This document shows, piece by piece, positions 1-9,004 of a stretch of DNA of 39,485 bases (positions are counted from its first letter, which is position 1; each line of letters begins with the position of its first letter). A program made the translations under genes and the position numbers. Location of the stretch: contig DGDY01000260.1 in NCBI GenBank assembly GCA_002385675.1, forward strand, positions 1 to 39,485, given 5' to 3'. The notes under the pieces are model-generated. The model made no database searches and was not told the DNA's origin. It saw nothing but the letters and a program-made list of their open reading frames with translations. The DNA comes from Anaerolineales bacterium UBA3940 (GTDB taxonomy: Bacteria > Chloroflexota > Anaerolineae > Aggregatilineales > UBA3940).

Positions 1-1
1 G

Positions 2-757
2 CCGACGGAGGAGGCCGACGAGAACGGGGTGTTCCGGCATGCGGGCATCTACACCTACGGCGAGACGGTCCACATGTTCGTGGACCGCAGCGAGTACACC
101 GGCCCGTTCGCGCCGCGCTACCGCGCACTGGCGTTCGAGGCCGACTCCGCCGGGCTGGTGGCGGTCGATCACGTCGTCGGCAACGTGCAGCTCGGCAAGA
201 TGAACGAGTGGGTCAACTTCTATCACCGGGTGATGGGCTTCCGCCAGCTCATCCACTTTGATGACGAGGACATCAGCACCGAGTACTCCGCCCTTATGTC
301 GAAGGTCATGCAGAACGGCGACGGGCGCGTCAAGTTCCCCATCAACGAGCCGGCGGAGGGCAAGCGCAAGAGCCAGATCGAGGAGTACCTGGACTATTAT
401 CTCACGCCCGGCGTGCAGCACATCGCCATGCTGACGGGCGACATCATCCAGACGGTCGGGCAGCTTAAGGCGAACGGCATTGAGTTCCTGCGCGTGCCCG
501 ATGCCTACTACGACGTGCTCCCCGAACGGGTAGGCGACATTCGCGAGTCGCTGGAAGCTATCCGCGAGCTTGGCATCCTCGTCGACCGTGATGACGAGGG
601 CTACCTGCTGCAAATCTTCTCGCGCCCCTTGCAGGACCGCCCGACCGTTTTCATCGAGGTGATCCAGCGGCGGGGCAGCCAGGGCTTCGGCAAGGGCAAC
701 TTCAAGGCGCTCTTTGAGGCGATCGAGCTGGAGCAGGCCCGGCGCGGCAACCTGTAG
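2..757 (+). CDS. hppD: 4-hydroxyphenylpyruvate dioxygenase, C-terminal part (5' end outside window)
   Basis: Converts 4-hydroxyphenylpyruvate to homogentisate in tyrosine breakdown, using Fe(II) in the cytoplasm. The frame is open from the window edge, so the first about 140 residues are missing. A GTG at 29 is only an internal codon. Numbering from that GTG, the three expected iron ligands are His48 (VDHVVGNV), His131 (GVQHIAM) and Glu210 (FIEVIQR). Their spacings of 83 and 79 residues match those I recall for the Streptomyces enzyme. The C-terminal end with GFGKGNFKALFEAIE is typical of the family. The next gene is homogentisate dioxygenase, the next step of the pathway, which supports the call. 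Nothing looks broken in the visible part. Confidence 0.95.
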   Translation, partial: PTEEADENGVFRHAGIYTYGETVHMFVDRSEYTGPFAPRYRALAFEADSAGLVAVDHVVGNVQLGKMNEWVNFYHRVMGFRQLIHFDDEDISTEYSALMSKVMQNGDGRVKFPINEPAEGKRKSQIEEYLDYYLTPGVQHIAMLTGDIIQTVGQLKANGIEFLRVPDAYYDVLPERVGDIRESLEAIRELGILVDRDDEGYLLQIFSRPLQDRPTVFIEVIQRRGSQGFGKGNFKALFEAIELEQARRGNL

Positions 758-777
758 CGCCGCCAGGCAGCGCCCAC

Positions 778-802
778 GGCGAGAGGCTCCGTGCCTCTCG
801 CC
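778..802 (+). promoter_or_regulatory. Intercistronic hairpin between hppD and hmgA
   Basis: A perfect 10-bp inverted repeat, GGCGAGAGGC at 778-787 and GCCTCTCGCC at 793-802, closes a 5-base loop. It lies 20 bases after the hppD stop and 8 bases before the hmgA Shine-Dalgarno sequence (GGAGG, 811-815). No T-run follows, so it is not a standard terminator. It could protect the 3' end of the hppD message or act as a processing or attenuation site. The function is inferred; only the structure is seen. Confidence 0.6.
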
Positions 803-822
803 ACAAAAGAGGAGGTTTGCCA

Positions 823-1989
823 GTGACCTTTTATCACCGCCTTGGAGAGGTGCCGCACAAGCGGCACACCCGGTTCCGCAAGCCGGATGGCACGCTGTAC
901 CGCGAGGAAGTCATGGGGCTGGAGGGCTTCTCCGGCATCCAGTCGATTCTGTACCACCACTACCTGCCGCCCGCCGTCGTCCGCACCGAGTTCCTGGGGC
1001 CTGCCGCGCCGGAGTACGTGGAGTTCGGGCCGATCCGTCACCGCGCCTTCGCCACGGCGGATATGCCCGCAGGCGGCGACCCGGTTTCGGCGCGGCGGGT
1101 GCTGCTCGGCAACGAGGACGTGACGCTGGGCATCAGCCGCCCGGCGGCCAGCATGGACTACTTCTACCGCAACCAGCAGGCGTACGAACTGTGGTTCGCG
1201 CATGAGGGGCAGGGCGTGCTGCGCTCGCAGTTCGGGCGGCTGCCCTTTGGCCCCGGCGACTACATCATCATCCCCTACGGGGTGACGTGGAAGATGGAGC
1301 TGGAGAGCGACGGGGCGCGCTTCTTCGTCGTCGAGTCGAAGTCGCGCATCGAGCCGCCGAGGCGCTACCGCAACGAGTACGGCCAGCTTCTGGAGCACAG
1401 CCCGTACTGCGAGCGCGACATCCGCGTTCCGGAGGAGCTAGAGACCATCATCGAGCGCGGCGAGTATGAGGTGCGCGTCAAGGTGCGTGATACGATCAGC
1501 CGCCATATCCTCGACCACCACCCGTTCGATGTGGTAGGCTGGGATGGCTACCTGTACCCCTGGGCGTTCAGCATCCACGATTTCGAGCCGATCACCGGGC
1601 GGGTACACCAGCCGCCGCCCGTCCACCAGACCTTCGCCGGGCACAACTTCGTCGTGTGCTCGTTCGTGCCGCGCCTGTTCGACTACCACCCCGAGGCCAT
1701 CCCCGCGCCGTACAACCATTCGAACGTCAACTCCGACGAGGTGATCTACTACTGCGAGGGCAACTTCATGTCTCGCCGGGGCATCGACCAGTACGACATC
1801 ACCCTGCACCCGAGCGGCCTGCCGCACGGGCCGCAGCCGGGCGCGACGGAGGCGTCCATCGGCGCGGAGCGCACGGAGGAACTCGCCGTCATGGTCGACA
1901 CCTTCCGCCCGCTGCACCTCACGCCGGACGCGCTCGAACTGGAGAAGCCGGAGTATATGTCCACCTGGCTCGACGGCGACGGAGCGTAG
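823..1989 (+). CDS. hmgA: Homogentisate 1,2-dioxygenase
   Basis: Opens the aromatic ring of homogentisate to maleylacetoacetate, the step after HPPD. The 388-residue protein begins VTFYHRLGEVPHKRHTRFRK and has the Phe-Arg-Lys-Pro-Asp-Gly and EEVMGLEGFSG signatures of the bacterial form. Likely iron ligands lie in the C-terminal cupin: His299 and Glu306 (NHSNVNSDE) and His335 (HPSGLPHGP). These residue assignments are inferred from family motifs. I chose GTG at 823 because GGAGG at 811-815 sits 7 bases upstream. A TTG at 817 is in frame but is only one base from that site. It follows hppD by 65 bases and is 6 bases ahead of the next gene, so one operon is likely. Confidence 0.93.
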   Translation: MTFYHRLGEVPHKRHTRFRKPDGTLYREEVMGLEGFSGIQSILYHHYLPPAVVRTEFLGPAAPEYVEFGPIRHRAFATADMPAGGDPVSARRVLLGNEDVTLGISRPAASMDYFYRNQQAYELWFAHEGQGVLRSQFGRLPFGPGDYIIIPYGVTWKMELESDGARFFVVESKSRIEPPRRYRNEYGQLLEHSPYCERDIRVPEELETIIERGEYEVRVKVRDTISRHILDHHPFDVVGWDGYLYPWAFSIHDFEPITGRVHQPPPVHQTFAGHNFVVCSFVPRLFDYHPEAIPAPYNHSNVNSDEVIYYCEGNFMSRRGIDQYDITLHPSGLPHGPQPGATEASIGAERTEELAVMVDTFRPLHLTPDALELEKPEYMSTWLDGDGA

Positions 1990-1995
1990 ACGCCG

Positions 1996-2661
1996 ATGGA
2001 ATGGAAGCTGGACGGCTCGCCCGACGCCCCGACCTGGCAGAGCGTCTACAAGGTGATGATCGGCTCGATTGTGCCGCGCCCCATCGGCTGGGTGTCCACG
2101 GTGGACGAGCAGGGGCAGGCCAACCTCGCCCCGTTCTCGTTCTTCAACGCGGTCTGCCCCAACCCGCCGCACGTGCTGTTCTGCCCGATGACGCGCGGCA
2201 CCGACCTCGCCACGAAGGACACGCTCGCCAACATCCGCGCAACGGGCGAGTTTGTCGTCAACATCGTCACCGAGCGGCTCGCCCTGGCGATGAACATCAC
2301 CGCGACGGAGCTTCCGGCGGGCGTGGACGAGTTCGAGGCGGCGGGGCTGAAGAAGATGCCCTCCGCCGCCGTGCGCCCGCCCCGCGTCGCCGAGAGCCCG
2401 GTTCACTTTGAGTGCCGGCTGGCGCAGATCATCGACTTGGGCAACCCCGGCGAGGCCGGGTCAGGGCACGTGGTGATCGGGCGGGTCGTCCATCTCCACG
2501 TCGATGAGAGCGTGCTGTTCGACGGGGACAAGATCGACCTGGCCCGCTTGCAACCGATCGGGCGGCTGGCGGGCAGCGCCTACACGCGCGTCACCGACCT
2601 GTTCGAGATGGTGCGACCGCCCTCGCAGATAGCTACCGCCAGGCCGAAGCTGCCCGAGTAG
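1996..2661 (+). CDS. Flavin reductase-like FMN-binding split-barrel protein
   Basis: A 221-residue protein of the flavin reductase-like (FMN-binding split barrel) family. Family signs are the early GSIVPRPIGWVST segment, NLAPFSFFN, the NIRATGEFVVN stretch and SPVHFECRL. Relatives bind FMN and either reduce it or use it in small oxidoreductions. The exact substrate cannot be read from sequence. It starts 6 bases after hmgA and has no strong Shine-Dalgarno of its own, so translation coupled to hmgA is likely. A role supporting aromatic catabolism is inferred from position only. Confidence 0.85.
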   Translation: MEWKLDGSPDAPTWQSVYKVMIGSIVPRPIGWVSTVDEQGQANLAPFSFFNAVCPNPPHVLFCPMTRGTDLATKDTLANIRATGEFVVNIVTERLALAMNITATELPAGVDEFEAAGLKKMPSAAVRPPRVAESPVHFECRLAQIIDLGNPGEAGSGHVVIGRVVHLHVDESVLFDGDKIDLARLQPIGRLAGSAYTRVTDLFEMVRPPSQIATARPKLPE

Positions 2662-2673
2662 AAAGGGGATGTA

Positions 2674-3138
2674 TTGGAACTGTTTAAACTGGACTTCGAT
2701 AGTGTGCTGCGTGTCGGGCTGCATATCCTGGTGGCGTTTGCGCTCGCCCTGCCCATCGGCTGGGACCGGAGCCAGTCGGCGCGGAGCGTCGGCCTGCGGA
2801 CGTTCCCGCTTGTGGCCATCGCAAGCTGCGGTTTCATCCTGATAGGCAGAGGCGCGTTTGAGCCTGACACAGGCCCGATTGCCAGTGTGGTGCAGGGGCT
2901 GCTGTCCGGCATCGGCTTTATCGGTGGCGGGGCCATCCTGAAAGGCCAGACGAGCGTCTACGGGCTTGCCACCGCGGCGAGCATCTGGAACACGGCGGCC
3001 ATCGGCGCGGCCATCGGCTTTGATCAGCTTGAGGTCGGCATCATCCTGGCGGCGATCAACCTGGCGCTGCTGCGGCTGCTCAGCCCGATTGCTGAGAGCG
3101 ACTTCAGCGACGAGCCCTCCGACCACTCAGAGACGTGA
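2674..3138 (+). CDS. MgtC/SapB-family inner-membrane protein
   Basis: A 154-residue membrane protein with about four hydrophobic segments and the MgtC/SapB core: GLRTFPLVAIAS near residue 50, then GLLSGIGFIGGGAILKG and GLATAASIWNTAAIGAAIG. This corresponds to the N-terminal membrane domain of MgtC without the soluble C-terminal domain. Known members affect Mg2+-limited growth or membrane ATPase activity; the role here is unknown. Start is TTG at 2674, with AAAGGGG at 2662-2668 five bases upstream. An ATG at 2669 is out of frame. It begins 12 bases after the flavin reductase gene, so it may share that transcript, although it has no obvious metabolic link. It converges on the GH94 gene with only 15 bases between the stops. 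Confidence 0.85.
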   Translation: MELFKLDFDSVLRVGLHILVAFALALPIGWDRSQSARSVGLRTFPLVAIASCGFILIGRGAFEPDTGPIASVVQGLLSGIGFIGGGAILKGQTSVYGLATAASIWNTAAIGAAIGFDQLEVGIILAAINLALLRLLSPIAESDFSDEPSDHSET

Positions 3139-3153
3139 CGCGCCGGGCCGGTA

Positions 3154-5595
3154 TCAGCCCAGCGTCGCCACGACCTTCACCACGCTGCCCGGCGCTGCCG
3201 GCGGCACCACGTTGCCCGCGAGCGGGACGCCGTCGACCGTCAGCGAGACACCCGTGCCCGCCCCGTTTCGCCGTACCTCGATCTCGTACGTCGCGCCCCG
3301 GAACTGCCGCGTGGCGCTGAAGCCCTGCCAGCCGTCGGGGATGACCGGCGCGACGATCAGCCCGTCGTAGTCCGGGCGGATGCCCAGAATCCACTGCGTG
3401 ATGGCGACGTAGTTCCAGGCTGCCGTGCCCGTCAGCCATGAGTTCTTGGCCTCGCCGTGGGTGGGCGCGTCCCGCCCGGCGATCATCTGTGCGTAGACGT
3501 AAGGCTCGCAGCGGTGCACCTCGGAGATCGCCTCGCGGGCCGACGGGTTGATGCGCAGGTAGTAGTCGTGCGCAGCGTTGCCGTTCCCCAGCACCGCCTC
3601 GGCGATCATGATCCAGGGGTTGGTGTGGCAGAAGACACCCGCGTTCTCCTTGTAGCCCGGCGGGTAGGACGAGATCTCGCCGAGGTGCAGGTAGTAGCGC
3701 GAGTACGCGGGCTGCTGCAGGACGATCCCGTGCTTGGTGGCGAGCCGCTCGCAGACCGAATCGAGCGCCTTCCGCGCCAGCCCGTTCTCCGTGCCGATGC
3801 CTGCCATCACGCACATGCCCTGCGGTTCGATGAAGATCTGCCCCTCCTCGCACTCGTGCGAGCCGACCTTCTGGCCGAAATGGTCGTACGCCCGCAGGAA
3901 CCACGCGCCATCCCAGCCGTGCCGGTAGACGGTTTCCGTCATCTGATCGGCAGCCTGCTGTGCCCAGTCCGCGTCGGCGGGCCGGTTGCAGCGCGCGGCG
4001 ATCTGTGCGAACTCCCGCGCCGCCAGCACGAACAGCCCGGCGATGAACACCGACTCGGCGGTCTTGCCGTCCATCGTGTCGGCGGTCTGGAAGGACTCGC
4101 CCGGCTCCGAGCTGAACGTGTTGAGGTTCAGGCAGTCGTTCCAGTCGGCGCGACCGATCAGCGGCAGGCCGTGCGGCCCGAGCCGCGCCAGCGTGTAGCC
4201 GATGGAGCGGCGCACGTGCTCGTAAAGCGGCTGCTCCGTGCCGGGCTGGTTGTCGAAGGGCACCGGCTCGTCGAGGATCGACCAGTCCGCCGTCTCCTTG
4301 AGGTAGGCGGCCACAGCCAGCACCAGCCAGAGCGGGTCGTCGTTGAAGTTGCTGCCGATGGCGTTGTTGCCGCGCCGGGTCAGCGGCTGGTACTGGTGGT
4401 ACGCGCCGCCATCCTCGAACTGCGTCGCGGCGAGGTCGAGCAGGCGCTGCCGGGCGCGCTCCGGCACGAGGTGCATAAAGCCGAGCAGGTCCTGGTTGCT
4501 GTCGCGGAAGCCCATGCCGCGCCCGACTCCCGACTCGAACATCGACGCCGAGCGGCTGAGGTTGAACGTCACCATGTTCTGGTAGGCGTTCCAGATGTTG
4601 ACCATGCGATTGGTGTGCTCGTCAGGCGTCTGCACCTGGAACCGCGTGAGCAGCGCATCCCACGTCTCGCGCAGCGCGTCAAAGGCCGCCTCGACCTCCG
4701 CGGGCTGTGTGTACCGCTCGACGAGCGGGCGGATACCGCGCTTGTTAATGGTCTGCGAGCCGGGAGGGTCGAACTTGGCGTCGGGCGGGTTCTCGTGGTA
4801 GCCGAGGACGAAGATCACCTGCTCCGCGCCGCCGGGCGACAGCATGAGCCTGACATGGTGCGAGCCGACCGGCGCCCAGCCGTAGGCGATGGAATTGCCC
4901 GACTCGCCGCACTCAACGGCGCGCGGCTCGTGCAGCCCGCGATACGGGCCGAGGAACGCCTCGCGCTGCGTGTCGAACCCGGCCAGCGGGTGCGAGCAGG
5001 CGAAGTAGGCGACGTGGTTGCGTCGCTCGCGGTACTCGGTCTTGTGGTAGATCACCCCGTCCTCGACCTCGACCTGCCCGATGCTGAAGTTGCGCTGGAA
5101 GTTGGTCTGGTCATCCCAGGCGTCCCACAGCGCGAATTCGACGAACGAGAACAGCGAAAGGTCGGCGGGCGTGTCGCGGTGGTTGGTCAGGCGCACCTGC
5201 CACACTTCGAGCGTCTCGCCGAGGGGGACGAAATAGCGGATGGATGCCTCGATGCCTTCCCGCGTCGAGGCGATCACCGTGTAGCCCATGCCGTGGCGGC
5301 AGCGGTAGTCCTCAAGCGGGGTGCGCGTCGGCTGCCACGTCGGGGACCAGTACGCGCCGCTCGCGTTGTCGCGCAGGTAGACGTAGCGCCCGCCCGTGTC
5401 GGTCGGGATGTTGTTGTAGCGGTAGCGGGTGAGGCGGCGCAGCCGGGCGTCCTGATAAAAGGAGTAGCCGCCCGCCGTGTTCGAGATCAGGCCGAAGTAC
5501 GACTCACTGCCCAGGTAGTTGATCCAGGGGAGCGGCGTGTCAGGCCGGGTGATGACATATTCGCGATTCTGGTCGTCAAAGTAGCCGTACTTCAT
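3154..5595 (-). CDS. Cellobiose phosphorylase (GH94)
   Basis: Cleaves cellobiose with phosphate to give glucose 1-phosphate and glucose in the cytoplasm, saving one ATP per disaccharide. The 813-residue length and the opening [18 protein letters not shown] followed by PWINYLG match true cellobiose phosphorylases. The N-terminal beta-sandwich is followed by a catalytic (alpha/alpha)6 barrel with [14 protein letters not shown] and [10 protein letters not shown]. The catalytic acid aspartate lies in DWND (residues 484-487). The late [20 protein letters not shown] segment is also typical. It is the last gene of the cellobiose operon, 14 bases after the GH1 gene. Another GH94 specificity (for example laminaribiose) is possible but less likely given the close match and the operator type at this locus. 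Confidence 0.92.
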   Translation of the reverse strand: MKYGYFDDQNREYVITRPDTPLPWINYLGSESYFGLISNTAGGYSFYQDARLRRLTRYRYNNIPTDTGGRYVYLRDNASGAYWSPTWQPTRTPLEDYRCRHGMGYTVIASTREGIEASIRYFVPLGETLEVWQVRLTNHRDTPADLSLFSFVEFALWDAWDDQTNFQRNFSIGQVEVEDGVIYHKTEYRERRNHVAYFACSHPLAGFDTQREAFLGPYRGLHEPRAVECGESGNSIAYGWAPVGSHHVRLMLSPGGAEQVIFVLGYHENPPDAKFDPPGSQTINKRGIRPLVERYTQPAEVEAAFDALRETWDALLTRFQVQTPDEHTNRMVNIWNAYQNMVTFNLSRSASMFESGVGRGMGFRDSNQDLLGFMHLVPERARQRLLDLAATQFEDGGAYHQYQPLTRRGNNAIGSNFNDDPLWLVLAVAAYLKETADWSILDEPVPFDNQPGTEQPLYEHVRRSIGYTLARLGPHGLPLIGRADWNDCLNLNTFSSEPGESFQTADTMDGKTAESVFIAGLFVLAAREFAQIAARCNRPADADWAQQAADQMTETVYRHGWDGAWFLRAYDHFGQKVGSHECEEGQIFIEPQGMCVMAGIGTENGLARKALDSVCERLATKHGIVLQQPAYSRYYLHLGEISSYPPGYKENAGVFCHTNPWIMIAEAVLGNGNAAHDYYLRINPSAREAISEVHRCEPYVYAQMIAGRDAPTHGEAKNSWLTGTAAWNYVAITQWILGIRPDYDGLIVAPVIPDGWQGFSATRQFRGATYEIEVRRNGAGTGVSLTVDGVPLAGNVVPPAAPGSVVKVVATLG

Positions 5596-5609
5596 CCTGT
5601 GTCACTCTC

Positions 5610-6956
5610 TCATTCCACTACAGCGTTGGCGCGGATAACCTTGCGATAGTACTCGGCGCTGGCCTTCGGCGTCCGCTCCAGCGTATCGAAGTCCACATGC
5701 ACGATGCCGAAGCGCTTGGTATAGCCGAAGCTCCACTCGAAGTTGTCGAGCAGCGACCACACGAAATAGCCCTTGAGCGGCACCCCGGCGGCAATGGCCC
5801 GCGAGGCGGCGCGCAGGTGCTCGCAGAGGTAGGCCACCCGGCGCGGATCGTTCACGCAGCCATCTTCCCCGACGACATCCTCAAACGCCGCGCCGTTCTC
5901 CGTGACGTACAGCGCCGGGAAGCGGTAGTCGAAGTGCAGGCGGCCCAGCATGTCGTACAGCCCCTCCGGGTAGACCTCCCAGCCCATTTCGGTCCTGTCG
6001 TCGCTGGCGAACACCTCCTGCGGCTCGTTCTCCGCCTCCGGCACGTCCTCGCTGCGGATCACGTGCCGCGAGTAATAGTTGATGCCGAGGAAGTCGATGG
6101 GCGTGGCGATGGCTTCCATATCGCCGTCCTGCACGTAGTCCAGCAGGCGGGGGAAGCGAGCAACCATGTCCGCCGGGTAGCCGCGCCCCGTAATCGGGTC
6201 GAGGTACCAGCGGTTCAGGAAGCCGTCGCCGTAGTAAGCGGCCTGCCGGTCGGCGAAGCTGCGCGAGGCGGGCGTGTGCGGCCAGAGGTTGAGCACCAGC
6301 CCCACCTCCGCGCCGGGCACCGCCTGCCGGATGACGGGCATGGACCAGCCGTGCGCGAGCAGCAGGTGATGTGAGGCGGGCAGCATCTCCTCGAGGCTCG
6401 TGTGCCCCGGCGCGTGCCTGCCGTGCAGGTAGCCGACGACGGCGCTGACCCAGGGTTCGTTGAGCGTCATCCAGTGGCGCACCCGGTCGCCGAGCGCCTC
6501 CGCGACGATGCGGGCGTACTCGACGAACGCCTCGGCGGTGGTGCGGGCGGGCCAGCCGCCCGCATCCTGAAGCGCCTGCGGCAGATCCCAGTGGTAGAGC
6601 GTCACATAGGGGGTGATGCCTGCCTCCAGCAGCGCATCCACGAGCCGGTTGTAGAAGTCCAGCCCTTTCGGGTTGACTGCGCCGCGCCCCTCCGGCAGCA
6701 CGCGCGGCCAGCTTATCGAGAAGCGGTAGGCGTGCAGCCCGAGCCACTTCATCAGCGCGACGTCTTCCTCGTAGCGGTGGTAGTGGTCGCAGGCGACGTC
6801 GCCCGTCGAGCCGTCCTCAATCTTGCCGGGCGTGTGGGTGAAGCGATCCCAGATCGACTCGCCCTTGCCGTCTTCGTCCCACGCGCCTTCGATCTGGTAA
6901 GATGAGGTCGCCGCCCCCCAGATGAAGTCTTCGGGAAAGTGGTAGCTCTCAGTCAT
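5610..6956 (-). CDS. GH1 beta-glucosidase
   Basis: A 448-residue family 1 glycoside hydrolase, cytoplasmic (no signal peptide), expected to release glucose from cellobiose and longer beta-glucosides. The N-terminal signature [15 protein letters not shown] is at residues 11-25. The acid/base is Glu167 in TLNEP and the nucleophile is Glu353 in YVTENG. Near the C-terminus [22 protein letters not shown] forms part of the substrate site. Length and motifs are complete. The gene follows the two transporter ATPases after 105 bases and precedes GH94. The 105-base gap (6957-7061) has only a small CCGGC-ACTCT-GCCGG hairpin and no copy of the 14-bp operator, so readthrough from upstream is likely. The Shine-Dalgarno before ATG 6956 is weak. 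Confidence 0.94.
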   Translation of the reverse strand: MTESYHFPEDFIWGAATSSYQIEGAWDEDGKGESIWDRFTHTPGKIEDGSTGDVACDHYHRYEEDVALMKWLGLHAYRFSISWPRVLPEGRGAVNPKGLDFYNRLVDALLEAGITPYVTLYHWDLPQALQDAGGWPARTTAEAFVEYARIVAEALGDRVRHWMTLNEPWVSAVVGYLHGRHAPGHTSLEEMLPASHHLLLAHGWSMPVIRQAVPGAEVGLVLNLWPHTPASRSFADRQAAYYGDGFLNRWYLDPITGRGYPADMVARFPRLLDYVQDGDMEAIATPIDFLGINYYSRHVIRSEDVPEAENEPQEVFASDDRTEMGWEVYPEGLYDMLGRLHFDYRFPALYVTENGAAFEDVVGEDGCVNDPRRVAYLCEHLRAASRAIAAGVPLKGYFVWSLLDNFEWSFGYTKRFGIVHVDFDTLERTPKASAEYYRKVIRANAVVE

Positions 6957-7061
6957 CCAGCGCTCGTCTCCTGTCTATCCGGCACTCTGCCGGCGGTCAC
7001 CGGGCACAGATCGCCCCTGCCAGCGTACATTTGGGCGGTGAAAAAGTGCTTTGGGCGCGGT

Positions 7062-8045
7062 TCAGCCCAGTTGGGCCACCTCGGGCGCGGCGAGCGAGGC
7101 TGTCTCGATGGCAACCTGACAGCACGCCGCGAAGTGATCAGGCTCGATCTCAACGAGGCGGGGCGGGGCCTGCTCGCAGCCCTCGCCCGCCGATGGGCAC
7201 CGGTCGTGGTACACGCACCCGCTGCTCACGTCGGATGGCACACCTTCAAGCTCCGCCTCGACGGTTTCCCACTTCTTGTCGAGGCGCGGCACGGAGGCCA
7301 TCAGCATGCGGGTGTAGGGGTGCAGCGGGTTCTTGTAGATCTTTTCCGTCGAGCCCATCTCGACCACGCGGCCCCGGTAAAGAATGACCGACTTCTCGCT
7401 GATGTAGTAGCCCAGCGAGAGGTCGTGCGTAATGAACAGGATCGACAGCCCCTGTTTGGTGAGATCGGCCAGCAGGTTCAGCACGTCGATGCGGGTGGAC
7501 GCGTCGAGCATGCTGATAATCTCGTCGGCAATGAGCAGCTTGATGTCGAGCAGCAGCGCCCGCGCGATCAGCAGGCGCTGAAGCTGCCCGCCGCTGAGCT
7601 GGTGCGGGTACTTGTTCAGCACCTGCTTGGGGCTTAGCCCAACGGCTTTGAGCGACTGGTGCAGCCTGTCGTCCCACTCGGCCTGCTTCACGCCGGGGAA
7701 AAACTCCTCGCGGAGGATCTGGAAGATGCGGTCGGCTTTAAAGATGGGGTTATAAGAGCTGAACGGGTCCTGAAAGACGCCCTGCACCTGGCGATAGTAA
7801 TCCTTGAGCCTGCCGCCTTTGATCGTCGAGATGTCCACCCCGTCGAAGGTGATCGTGCCCGACGTGATGGGGATGAGGCGCAGGATCATCTTGCCGATGG
7901 TGCTCTTGCCGCTGCCGCTCTCGCCGATCAGCGAGACAACTTGCCCCTTCTCGACCGTGAAGCTGACATCCTGCACGGCGTGCAGTTCCTTACTGCCAAA
8001 GGTGCCGACGTGGTAGACCTTTGACACGCCTTCGAGCTTAAGCAT
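7062..8045 (-). CDS. OppF/DppF-type sugar ABC transporter ATPase
   Basis: A 327-residue ATPase of the peptide/oligosaccharide (Opp/Dpp) ABC importers. Walker A is GESGSGKST (residues 41-49) and the signature is LSGGQLQR. The C-terminal oligopeptide-transporter extension has the cysteine cluster SGCVYHDRCP and GCEQAPP. The segment after Walker B reads LIADEIISMLD rather than the usual DEPVSALD: the catalytic Glu is kept but the Pro after it is Ile. Its ATG overlaps the stop of the upstream ATPase gene by 8 bases, indicating coupled translation. With its partner it should power import through the two permeases. Substrate (cello-oligosaccharides) is inferred from the locus. Confidence 0.92.
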   Translation of the reverse strand: MLKLEGVSKVYHVGTFGSKELHAVQDVSFTVEKGQVVSLIGESGSGKSTIGKMILRLIPITSGTITFDGVDISTIKGGRLKDYYRQVQGVFQDPFSSYNPIFKADRIFQILREEFFPGVKQAEWDDRLHQSLKAVGLSPKQVLNKYPHQLSGGQLQRLLIARALLLDIKLLIADEIISMLDASTRIDVLNLLADLTKQGLSILFITHDLSLGYYISEKSVILYRGRVVEMGSTEKIYKNPLHPYTRMLMASVPRLDKKWETVEAELEGVPSDVSSGCVYHDRCPSAGEGCEQAPPRLVEIEPDHFAACCQVAIETASLAAPEVAQLG

Positions 8046-9000
8046 AGGGCTCAGCCTCCTTCCAGCAGGCGACGAAGTGGCCCGGTTCGACCTCGATGAC
8101 CGGCGGCTCCTCCAGGCACTTCTCCATGGCGAACGGGCAGCGGTCGCGGAAGCGGCACCCCTGCGGCGGGTTGAGGAGCGGCGGCGGGCTGCCGGGGATG
8201 CCGGTCAGGCGCTTCTCGGCGTGCCGCACGCCGGCTTCCGGCAGCGATGAGATCAGAAGCTGGGTGTACGGGTGGCGCGGGCAGTTGATGATCACGTCGG
8301 TCGGGGCTTTTTCGGCCAGCTTGCCCGCGTACATCACCATGATGCTGTCTGCGATCTGGTACAGGATGGAGATGTCATGTGTGATAAAGATCACGCTTTT
8401 GACAATGCCCTGGTCACGGAACTCGACGAGCATCTCCGCGACGGCTTTTTGCGTGGACACGTCCAGCGCGGAGGTGATCTCGTCAGCAATGAGCAGCGAG
8501 GGGTTGAGCAGCGTCGAGATCACCATCACCATGCGCTGCTTCATGCCGCCGGAAAGCTCGATGGGGTACATGTCCAGCACGTCGTGGGAGAGGTCGACCA
8601 GGTCCAGGCGGCGTAGCAGCTCCGGCTCGACCTCCTTGAAATCGACCTTGCGCGATTCGAGCAGCTCGGCGGTCATCTTGCCGATCTTGCGCGTCGGGTT
8701 GAGCGCGCTCATGGCGTACTGCGGGATGATGGAAACCTTCTTGTAGCGGAAGGGGACCATGGCCGGGCTGTCCCAGATGGGCAGTTCCTCGCCGTCGAGC
8801 ATCACGCGGCCCTCGACGTACTTCATGCGCGGGTTCATGTAGATCAGGCTGTAGCCCAGCGTGCTCTTGCCGCAGCCTGACTCGCCCGCCAGCCCCATGA
8901 TCTCCCCATCCGCGATGTCAAACGACAGGCCATCGAGCGCCTTCACATCGCCGTGCAGAGTCTGGTAGTACACTCTCAGGTTTTCGACTTGCAAGCTCAC
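8038..9000 (-). CDS. OppD/DppD-type sugar ABC transporter ATPase
   Basis: A 320-residue ATPase paired with the OppF-like subunit. Walker A is GESGCGKST (residues 39-47), the signature ELSGGMKQR, and the D-loop region LLIADEITSALD. As in its partner, the Pro of the standard DEPTSALD is replaced by Ile. The C-terminal peptide-transporter extension carries GCRFRDRCP and a later Cys pair. Start is GTG at 9000, only 4 bases after the permease stop. The usual set of permeases plus two non-identical ATPases is complete here. Confidence 0.92.
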   Translation of the reverse strand: MSLQVENLRVYYQTLHGDVKALDGLSFDIADGEIMGLAGESGCGKSTLGYSLIYMNPRMKYVEGRVMLDGEELPIWDSPAMVPFRYKKVSIIPQYAMSALNPTRKIGKMTAELLESRKVDFKEVEPELLRRLDLVDLSHDVLDMYPIELSGGMKQRMVMVISTLLNPSLLIADEITSALDVSTQKAVAEMLVEFRDQGIVKSVIFITHDISILYQIADSIMVMYAGKLAEKAPTDVIINCPRHPYTQLLISSLPEAGVRHAEKRLTGIPGSPPPLLNPPQGCRFRDRCPFAMEKCLEEPPVIEVEPGHFVACWKEAEPYA

Positions 9001-9004
9001 GGGT

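Noticed and set aside
3457..5649. Long open frame (about 730 codons) on the plus strand opposite GH94 and GH1
   Set aside because: Antisense frame created by GC-rich codon bias. It has no recognisable domain and lies on top of two clear enzymes.
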